From Nocardiopsis gilva YIM 90087 (GTDB taxonomy: Bacteria > Actinomycetota > Actinomycetes > Streptosporangiales > Streptosporangiaceae), in the NCBI RefSeq assembly GCF_002263495.1, contig NZ_CP022753.1:2728001-2792000 (forward strand): DNA of 64,000 nt. Reading direction: 5' to 3'. Below the pieces are notes generated by a model that made no database searches, was not told the origin of the DNA, and saw only the letters and a program-made list of their open reading frames with translations. A program made the translations under genes and the position numbers. Of this stretch, positions 31,106 through 37,921 are shown piece after piece. The first letter of the stretch is position 1. Each line of letters starts with the position of its first letter.

Positions 31106-32557
31106 GTGCGCACACGCCTCGTGACAGTGCTGCTCGCCGCGATCACCGCAATCCTGGTGATCCCGGTGCCGGCAGCGGCAGACGTCCAAGGCGGTGAGTC
31201 GCTGACCGGACAGATTCGCGCCCCAGGGAGCGATGAGGGTGTCGAAGGCATCGACATCACCGTCACCCGAGACGGCGCGGACATCGGAACGGCGACCACC
31301 GACTCTGCCGGCGAATGGACCGTGGAACTCCCCGAACCGGGGGACTACCGCGTGGTCTTGGACGCAGAGTCCGTACCCGACGAGTTCACCCTCCGGGCGA
31401 AGCCCGGCCCCGAACGGGATGTCACCGTACGGGAGGGCCGATCCTTCACCGTGGTCTTCCCCCTGGTCCCGGCCGGGCAGGAAGACGTGGAGAGCACGCC
31501 GAGCTCCCCATCTCCCGACGACGGGGACGCGGACGGCGCCTCACCGGGGGAGGGGTCCACACCCGTTGGCGACGAGGACGAGGGCGTGGTCGAGGCTCCC
31601 GGCGTCGAGGCCGGAACTCCCTTCGGTTCGAAGGTCCTGCAGCTCGCCCTCTCCGGGGTCATCTTCGGCCTGATCATCGCGATCTCCGCCGTCGGCCTCT
31701 CGCTGATCTTCGGCACCACCCGGATGATCAACTTCGCCCACGGCGACATGGTCACCTTCGGCGCCATGATGGCGATGATGTTCAGCAACATGGCGCTGTT
31801 CTCCAGCTTCAACGCTCTCTTCGACGGCGTCCCCGTGCTGGACTTCGCCACCAACCCGCTGGTCATCGGCCTCCTCCTGGCGGTCGTCCTCGGCGGCCTG
31901 CTCGGTGCGGGCATGGAACGTTTCCTCTGGCGCCCACTGCGCCGCCGCAACGTCGCGCTGATCCAGATGTTCATCGTGACGATCGGTCTCGCGCTGATCC
32001 TGCGGCACCTGCTGCTCGTCGCATTCGACGCCCGGCGCACCAAGTACCCCGAGTTCCGCATCCAGGAGATGATGCAGCTCGGCCCGTTCGCCATCACGTC
32101 CCGCGACCTCACCATCCTCCTGCTGTCGATCGTGGTCCTGGTGGCGGTGGCGAGCATGCTGCAGCTCACGCGGATCGGAAAGGCGATGCGCGCCGTCTCC
32201 GACAACCGGGACCTCGCCGAGTCGTCCGGCATCGACGTCGACCGGGTCACGCTCTACGTCTGGGGCCTCGGCGGCGCCCTGTCGGCGCTGGGTGGCGTCT
32301 TCCTCGGGCTCAACCAGACCGTCTACTGGCAGATGGGCTTCCACCTGCTGCTGCTGATGTTCGCCGCGGTGATTCTGGGCGGTCTCGGTACCGCTTACGG
32401 GGCGATGGTGGGTGGCCTGGTGATCGGCCTGATCGCCCAGCTGTCGACGCTGTGGTTCGCGCCGCAGCTGATGAACGCCTGGGCGCTGGCGATCATGATC
32501 ATCGTGCTGCTGGTCCGGCCCCAGGGAATCCTGGGCCGACGCGAGCGGGTCGGGTAG
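31106..32557 (+). CDS. livH: Branched-chain amino acid ABC permease with secreted N-terminal domain (LivH-like)
   Basis: About 483 residues. The last 310 (from GSKVLQLALSGVIFGLIIA) are a LivH permease with the family signature near LSLIFGTTRMINFAHGDMV and eight or so membrane segments. In front is a signal peptide (residues 1-25), a beta-sandwich-like domain (about 30-110, ITVTRDGADIGTATTDSAGEW) like carboxypeptidase regulatory folds, and an acidic Ser/Pro linker. The extra part would sit outside the membrane. GTG 31106 is chosen because AAGGAG is five bases upstream; GTG 31100 overlaps that site. It is the first gene of livHMGF. Confidence 0.9.
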   Translation: MRTRLVTVLLAAITAILVIPVPAAADVQGGESLTGQIRAPGSDEGVEGIDITVTRDGADIGTATTDSAGEWTVELPEPGDYRVVLDAESVPDEFTLRAKPGPERDVTVREGRSFTVVFPLVPAGQEDVESTPSSPSPDDGDADGASPGEGSTPVGDEDEGVVEAPGVEAGTPFGSKVLQLALSGVIFGLIIAISAVGLSLIFGTTRMINFAHGDMVTFGAMMAMMFSNMALFSSFNALFDGVPVLDFATNPLVIGLLLAVVLGGLLGAGMERFLWRPLRRRNVALIQMFIVTIGLALILRHLLLVAFDARRTKYPEFRIQEMMQLGPFAITSRDLTILLLSIVVLVAVASMLQLTRIGKAMRAVSDNRDLAESSGIDVDRVTLYVWGLGGALSALGGVFLGLNQTVYWQMGFHLLLLMFAAVILGGLGTAYGAMVGGLVIGLIAQLSTLWFAPQLMNAWALAIMIIVLLVRPQGILGRRERVG

Positions 32558-32570
32558 GGGAGTAACGACG

Positions 32571-33557
32571 ATGGACATTCTGAACATCCTCACCGCCTCC
32601 CTGGAGTCGGCGATCGGGCCGATCGCGGCGATCTACGTGCTCGCGGCCATCGGGCTCAATATGCACTTCGGCTACACGGGCCTGCTCAACTTCGGCCAGG
32701 TCGGCTTCATGCTGGTCGGCGCGTATGGCGTGGCCATCCCGGTGGTCGTCTACGGCCAGCCGCTGTGGGTCGGACTGCTGGTGTGCGTCGCCTGCTCCGC
32801 CCTGCTGGCCCTCCTCCTGGGCATTCCGACGCTGCGGCTGCGCGCCGACTACCTCGCCATCGCCACGATCGCGGTGGCGGAGGTCGGGCGCCTGCTGTAC
32901 CGGGCGGAGTTCGCCCGGCCCCTCACCGGCGGCGTGTACGGCCTGCAGGGCTTCGCCACCGACTTCAACGAACTCAACCCGATTCCATCCGGGCGCTACG
33001 ACTTCCTCGTCGTCTCCTACTCCTCCCGTCAGCTGTGGCTGATGCTGGCCATCTGGGGCCTGGTCGTCCTGGCGCTGGCGATCACGGCGCTGCTGATCCA
33101 CAGCCCCTGGGGCCGTGTCCTCAAGGGCATCCGGGAGGACGAGGAGGCCGTGCGCAGCCTCGGCAAGAACGTCTTCGCCTACAAGATGCAGAGCCTGGTG
33201 CTGGGCGGCGTGTTCGGCGGCCTGGCCGGCGCGATGATCGCGCTGAACCAGCAGAACATCACGGCGGACCAGTTCATGCCGCAGGTGACCTTCTACCTGT
33301 GGGCGATGCTGCTGCTCGGCGGCGCCGGGCGCACGCTCGGCCCCGTGATCGGCCCGATGGTGATGTGGTTCCTGCTCACCGCGTTCGACGAGACGCTGCG
33401 GGCGCTCTCCCGGGCGGAGGTGCTGCCGTTCATCGGCAACGCCGACATCGGCGCGCTGCGGCACGCGTTCGTGGGCATCGCTCTGGTGCTGTTGATCATC
33501 TACCGGCCGCAGGGAATCATCGGCAACCGCAAGGAGATGCTGGTCAATGTCAAGTGA
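32571..33557 (+). CDS. livM: Branched-chain amino acid ABC permease (LivM-like)
   Basis: 328 residues with about eight to ten hydrophobic segments. The family pattern includes LNMHFGYTGLLNFGQVGFMLVG, PTLRLRADYLAIATIAVAE and the coupling helix region GRVLKGIREDEEAVRSLGKN. It forms the pore with LivH. GGGGAG precedes the ATG. Its end overlaps livG by 11 bases. Confidence 0.93.
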   Translation: MDILNILTASLESAIGPIAAIYVLAAIGLNMHFGYTGLLNFGQVGFMLVGAYGVAIPVVVYGQPLWVGLLVCVACSALLALLLGIPTLRLRADYLAIATIAVAEVGRLLYRAEFARPLTGGVYGLQGFATDFNELNPIPSGRYDFLVVSYSSRQLWLMLAIWGLVVLALAITALLIHSPWGRVLKGIREDEEAVRSLGKNVFAYKMQSLVLGGVFGGLAGAMIALNQQNITADQFMPQVTFYLWAMLLLGGAGRTLGPVIGPMVMWFLLTAFDETLRALSRAEVLPFIGNADIGALRHAFVGIALVLLIIYRPQGIIGNRKEMLVNVK

Positions 33558-34485
33558 CGCGATGGAGCCCGGGGGCCAGGGCACGGGCGCCGTGCTCGAC
33601 CGGATGGCCGGTGTCGAGCCGCGTCCGGGCGTGGCCAAGCCGGATCCGATTCTGCGGGCGAGCGGGGTGCGCCGCTCGTTCGGCGGGCTGACCGCCGTGG
33701 ATGTGGGGCACCTGGAGGTGCAGCGCGGCACGATCACCGCGCTCATCGGCCCGAACGGGGCCGGAAAGTCGACGCTGTTCAACCTGCTGACCGGGTTCGA
33801 CCGGGTGGACGCGGGCGAGTGGTCCTTCGAGGGCCGACGACTGAACGGCATGCCCGGCCACAAGGTGGCCCGGAACGGCATGGTGCGCACCTTCCAGCTC
33901 ACCAAGGCGCTGACCAGGATGACCGTGCTGGACAACATGCTGCTGGCGGCCCAGGGCCAGATGGGGGAGCGGTTCTTCGGCTCGTTCCTCCGGTGGCAGT
34001 GGGCCGGCCAGGAGCAGGACAATGTGCGGCGCGCCATGGAGTTGTTGGAGCGCTTCAAGCTCGACACGAAGAAGGACGACATCGCGGGCAGCCTCTCCGG
34101 TGGGCAGCGCAAGCTGCTGGAGATGGCCCGCTCACTGATGGTGAACCCGTCCATGGTGATGCTGGACGAGCCGATGGCCGGGGTGAACCCGGCGCTGGTG
34201 CAGTCGCTGCTCGGGCACATCACGGCGCTGCGCGACGAGGGCATGACGGTGCTCTTCGTCGAGCACGACATGGACGTCATCATGGGCATTAGCGACTGGA
34301 TTGTGGTCTTGGCCCAGGGGCAGGTGATCGCTGAAGGACGGCCCGACGACATTCGCTCCAACGAGCAGGTCATCGACGCCTACCTGGGCGCGCATCACGA
34401 CGAGCCTGGCAGCGGCGGCGAGTCCGCCGACGCCGGGAACTCCGGCGATGACGGCACCGCGGCCGGTCAGGAGGAGGGCAGATGA
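33547..34485 (+). CDS. livG: Branched-chain amino acid ABC ATPase (LivG-like)
   Basis: 312 residues. Walker A GPNGAGKSTLFNLLTG, signature SLSGGQRKLLEMARSL, Walker B VMLDEPMAGVNP and the switch His in LFVEHDMDVI are intact. AAGGAG lies nine bases before the ATG. The N-terminal 40 residues and the acidic C-terminal 30 are extensions beyond the core. Its stop overlaps livF (ATGA). Confidence 0.93.
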   Translation: MSSDAMEPGGQGTGAVLDRMAGVEPRPGVAKPDPILRASGVRRSFGGLTAVDVGHLEVQRGTITALIGPNGAGKSTLFNLLTGFDRVDAGEWSFEGRRLNGMPGHKVARNGMVRTFQLTKALTRMTVLDNMLLAAQGQMGERFFGSFLRWQWAGQEQDNVRRAMELLERFKLDTKKDDIAGSLSGGQRKLLEMARSLMVNPSMVMLDEPMAGVNPALVQSLLGHITALRDEGMTVLFVEHDMDVIMGISDWIVVLAQGQVIAEGRPDDIRSNEQVIDAYLGAHHDEPGSGGESADAGNSGDDGTAAGQEEGR

Positions 34486-35390
34486 GCGAGTACCCGGGGG
34501 CGGGCCCCCGCCCCACACCCGACCACGGTCAGGGCCACGCCCACGGCCCGGCGCATGACCACCCGCACGACCACGGGCCGGAGACGGCGGAGGAGGCGGC
34601 CGCTCTGCAGGACGTGCGCGAGGACGTGCTGGAGCACGCCGGTCGTACCGTGATCGAGGACTATTCCGACTACCTCCTGGTCGCCGAGGAGATCGAGGCG
34701 GGGTACGTCCCCGAGGTCAACATCCTCAACGGCTGCACCCTGACCCTGGGGGAAGGGGAGGTCGTCGGCATCATCGGTCCGAACGGCGCGGGCAAGTCCA
34801 CGCTGGTCAAGACCATCTTCGGGCTGATCCCGGTGCGCGGGGGCTCGATCGCGCTGCGCGGGGAGGGCATCGCCAATCTCAGCGCCCACGAACTGGTGTC
34901 GCGCGGGGTGGGCTACGTGCCGCAGACCCGGAACGTCTTCCCGTCGCTCACCGTCGAGGAGAACCTGGAGATGGGTGCCTTCCTGCGCCCGAAGGCGTTC
35001 CATCGGCGCTTCGACGCGGTGGCCGAGGTGTTCCCGCTGCTGGCGCAGCGCCGCCGCCAGAAGGCGGGTGCGCTGTCCGGCGGTGAGCGCCAGATGGTCG
35101 CGATGGGCCGCGCCCTGGTGATGGAGCCGTCCGTGCTGCTGCTGGACGAGCCCACCGCCGGACTGTCGCCGATCTTCCAGGACGAGGTGTTCCGGCGCGT
35201 CAGGGAGATCAACGCGACCGGTGTCTCGGTGATCATGGTGGAGCAGAACGCACGCCGCTGCCTGCAGATCTGCGACCGCGGCTACGTGCTGGACCAGGGC
35301 CGCAACGCCTACACGGGGACCGGCCGTCAGCTGCTGGACGACCCCAACGTCATCGAGCTGTACCTGGGAACCCTGGCCAAGGCGGGCTAG
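34482..35390 (+). CDS. livF: Branched-chain amino acid ABC ATPase with His-rich N-terminus (LivF-like)
   Basis: 302 residues. The ATPase core starts near residue 64 and has GPNGAGKSTLVKTIFG, ALSGGERQMVAMGRAL, LLLDEPTAGLSP and MVEQNARR. Before it is an extension with a His cluster (GHAHGPAHDHPHDHG) and an acidic helix. LivF proteins are usually about 235-240 residues, so the extension is unusual and could bind metal. The start overlaps the livG stop. A perfect hairpin follows the stop. Confidence 0.92.
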   Translation: MSEYPGAGPRPTPDHGQGHAHGPAHDHPHDHGPETAEEAAALQDVREDVLEHAGRTVIEDYSDYLLVAEEIEAGYVPEVNILNGCTLTLGEGEVVGIIGPNGAGKSTLVKTIFGLIPVRGGSIALRGEGIANLSAHELVSRGVGYVPQTRNVFPSLTVEENLEMGAFLRPKAFHRRFDAVAEVFPLLAQRRRQKAGALSGGERQMVAMGRALVMEPSVLLLDEPTAGLSPIFQDEVFRRVREINATGVSVIMVEQNARRCLQICDRGYVLDQGRNAYTGTGRQLLDDPNVIELYLGTLAKAG

Positions 35391-35420
35391 TCCCGGCACC
35401 GGGAACACGAGCGCGCACAC

Positions 35421-35451
35421 GAGGGGCGGTGCCACAACGGCACCGCCCCTC
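35421..35451 (+). terminator. Terminator of livHMGF
   Basis: Perfect 13-bp stem GAGGGGCGGTGCC/GGCACCGCCCCTC with loop ACAAC, 31 bases after the livF stop; no T-run. The following 258 bases to the next hairpin hold no gene. Confidence 0.75.
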
Positions 35452-35709
35452 CGTCGTGCGCGGGAGACCTCGCCGATCGGGTTCTCCCATCGCGCCGGGG
35501 CCTTTCGGCCGGTGATCCCAGGCGTGCATCCGGAACGACGGACAACGACCGACAACGTCAGAGGCGTGCCCCGGGGCATCGCGCGGAGCGGGAGAGACCG
35601 GGGTCTGCTGGGCGCCCCAGCCCCCCTCCGCCCCGCTGCCGCTTTTCACCGCAGAACACCGGAGGAGCGGAGCAGGCCGACCCAGCAGACCCGCTGTCCC
35701 TGGCAGCAC

Positions 35710-35739
35710 CTGGCCCCCGGACGGCGGTCCGGGGGCCAG
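35710..35739 (-). terminator. Terminator of livK
   Basis: Perfect 13-bp stem CTGGCCCCCGGAC/GTCCGGGGGCCAG with loop GGCG, 36 bases beyond the livK stop on the minus strand. It faces the livF terminator across the convergent gap. Confidence 0.7.
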
Positions 35740-35774
35740 GGGTGCGGGGCGATGGTTGTGGTGGGTTCGGCGGG

Positions 35775-36998
35775 CTACGGGACGGTGATGGACTCGTGCT
35801 TCACGTGCTTGCCGCCGTCCTCGAAGCCGTAGACCTGGAAGGTGGCCTGGCTGACGTCGCCCTTCTCATCCAGGTTGATGGGGCCGCTGACGCCTTCGTA
35901 GTCGATGTCCTTGCCTTCGCGGATCAGGTCGCGGCACTGGGCGAAGGAGGTGCACTTCTCGCCGTCCTGGGTGACGGGGGCGAGTTCCTTGACGAAGACG
36001 GTCGGGTCGGTGCTCTCGGCCTGCTCGGCGGCGAGCGCCGCCACGATGGCGCAGTCGAAGATCTGGCTGGAGAACTGCATGATCTCCAGGTCCTCGTCGA
36101 ACGCCTGCAGGTCCTTGACGAAGCCCGCTTCACCGACGTCGGGCGCGGTGCCCTGGAACCCGTCGATGATGCCGGGGTTGTCCGAGTCGACCGAGGAGCC
36201 GAGCGTCTCGTCGTTCAGACCGTCCGTGCCGTACATCTGGTCGGCGTCCACACCGGACTCCAGCAGGCCGGTGATGATCTGCACGCCCTCCTCGAAGGCG
36301 ACCATGACGACGGCGTCGGTCTTCTGGTTGGCGATCTCCGTGACCACGGAGTCGAAGTTCGGGGCGTTGGGGTCGTAGCCTTCCTGGTACTTGACCTCGA
36401 TACCGTTGTCCTTCATCGCCTGGGCCGCGGCGTTGGCCAGGCCCTCGCCGTAGTCATCGGCGCGGTAGGCGATGGCGACGTTCTGGTGGCCGTCGCTGGC
36501 GACCTTCTGCGCGAGGACCGGTCCCTGCAGCAGGTCGCTGGGGGCGGTGCGGTAGTAGTACTCGGTCGGCTTCTCCTCGGTGAGACCGGGCGCGGTGTTG
36601 GAGCCGGAGCACTGGACGGTCTCCGAGCCGGTCACCGTGTCGATGATGGCCAGGGTCATGCTGGAGCTGGCGGCGCCGAGGACGACGTCCACGTCGTTGT
36701 CGACCAGTCGCTGCGCGGCGTCGTTGGCCTGTGCGGCGTCGTTGGCCTCGTCGCCGGTGAGGATGGCGGGAACCTCCTGGTCGAGCACGCCCCCCGCTTC
36801 GTTGATCTCGTGCAGCGCGAACTTCGCGCCGCTGATCTGGGGAGGTCCCAGGTGGGAGAGGTCGCCCGTCTCCGGGAAGACGTACCCGAACTGCAGCGCT
36901 TCGCTGTCCGCTCCGTCGCCGTTACCGCCACAGGCGGCGGCTCCGAGGGTGATGGCCGCGGCCGCCGCGGCGAGGCTTAGGGCCTTCTTGCCTGGCAT
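35775..36998 (-). CDS. livK: Branched-chain amino acid ABC substrate-binding lipoprotein
   Basis: 407 residues. The lipoprotein signal ends in the lipobox LGAAAC (Cys23). A periplasmic-binding type I fold follows: FGYVFPETGDLSHLGPP, GAKFALHEINEAGGV, VVLGAASSSMT and VAIAYRADDYGEG. It captures substrate for LivHMGF, whose operon faces it from the other strand, so the two units have separate promoters. The ATG at 36998 is supported by GGAGAG upstream; a TTG at 37016 is less likely. The exact ligand cannot be told from sequence. Confidence 0.9.
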   Translation of the reverse strand: MPGKKALSLAAAAAAITLGAAACGGNGDGADSEALQFGYVFPETGDLSHLGPPQISGAKFALHEINEAGGVLDQEVPAILTGDEANDAAQANDAAQRLVDNDVDVVLGAASSSMTLAIIDTVTGSETVQCSGSNTAPGLTEEKPTEYYYRTAPSDLLQGPVLAQKVASDGHQNVAIAYRADDYGEGLANAAAQAMKDNGIEVKYQEGYDPNAPNFDSVVTEIANQKTDAVVMVAFEEGVQIITGLLESGVDADQMYGTDGLNDETLGSSVDSDNPGIIDGFQGTAPDVGEAGFVKDLQAFDEDLEIMQFSSQIFDCAIVAALAAEQAESTDPTVFVKELAPVTQDGEKCTSFAQCRDLIREGKDIDYEGVSGPINLDEKGDVSQATFQVYGFEDGGKHVKHESITVP

Positions 36999-37318
36999 CG
37001 AGGACTCTCCGTTCAACCGGCTGTTAGCGATGGGGACGGGTCGCCGTTCGAAGCCGCATGGTGAGGGCTTCGCTTAATGTCCGGCGTTAGCGCGACTTAA
37101 TCATCAGCGTTCATGAACCGGAAGATTGTTGGTCATGTCGGTGCAGAGTCGGGTTCATGCCGTTATCGCTCTGTAGTCATGTTTCGCTGGTAAATACGCA
37201 GATCAGAGCGGTTGGTTGGCAAATAAAGCGACGCAATGGCCGGATGTCGCTACCCTGGGTGATCCTATGTTCGGGTCTCGGTCACGTTCTTCCCAGCGAC
37301 GTCTTCCCAACAACGACA
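36999..37318. other. Upstream region of livK
   Basis: About 320 bases without a gene, A+T-richer than the surroundings (for example 37080-37250). It must hold the livK promoter on the minus strand; I cannot pick a convincing -35/-10 pair. Confidence 0.4.
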
Positions 37319-37357
37319 GTGGGGGTGGGGCCACCGATCCGGCGGCCCCACCCCCAC
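37319..37357 (-). terminator. Terminator of the PaaI-like thioesterase gene
   Basis: 14-bp stem GTGGGGGTGGGGCC/GGCCCCACCCCCAC around an 11-base loop, 26 bases beyond the stop at 37383 on the minus strand. Confidence 0.7.
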
Positions 37358-37382
37358 AGGGATGGAAAGGGATGAATTGGGC

Positions 37383-37799
37383 TCAGGCGTCGCGCAGTAG
37401 GCAGGTCAGCCGCGAGGTGCACACCCGCCGTCCCTCGTCATCGGTGATGGCGATGTCCCAGGTGGCCAGCGTGCGGCCCAGGTGCACCGCCGTGGCCACA
37501 CCGGTCACGTACCCCTCGGTGGCGCTGCGGTGGTGCGTGGCGTTGATCTCGATGCCGACGGCGATCCGGCCCTCGCCCGCGTGGATCGCGGAGCCGACCG
37601 ACCCCAGGGTCTCGGCGAGGACACACGACGCGCCGCCGTGCAGCAGGCCGTAGGGCTGCGTGTTGCCGGACACGGGCATCCGGCCCACGACGCGCTTGGC
37701 CGAGGCCTCGCTGACCTCCAGCCCCATCCGCTCCCCGAGCCCACCGCCCGCGTTGGTGTTCCCCATCAGCTCGGCGAGCTGCTCGGCGTCCAGCGTCAT
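37383..37799 (-). CDS. PaaI family hotdog-fold thioesterase
   Basis: 138 residues. The PaaI pattern TQPYGLLHGGASCVLAETLGS is clear, with the HGG and the later Glu of the active helix. INATHHRSATEGYVTGVATAVHLGRT and WDIAITDDEGRRVCTSRLT complete the fold. Such enzymes hydrolyse aryl or acyl-CoA thioesters. ATG 37799 is the family-length start. It is divergent from polA. Confidence 0.87.
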   Translation of the reverse strand: MTLDAEQLAELMGNTNAGGGLGERMGLEVSEASAKRVVGRMPVSGNTQPYGLLHGGASCVLAETLGSVGSAIHAGEGRIAVGIEINATHHRSATEGYVTGVATAVHLGRTLATWDIAITDDEGRRVCTSRLTCLLRDA

Positions 37800-37921
37800 C
37801 GTCCCCTGCCCTCTCTCGAAACTCCGTCGGCGACGCCCGAAAACACGGGCCGCCCGGATGACCTGGCGCGTCCAATCGCAAGGGACGCGAAAATGTCCGC
37901 ACCGCATCCTAGGATTTGCTT

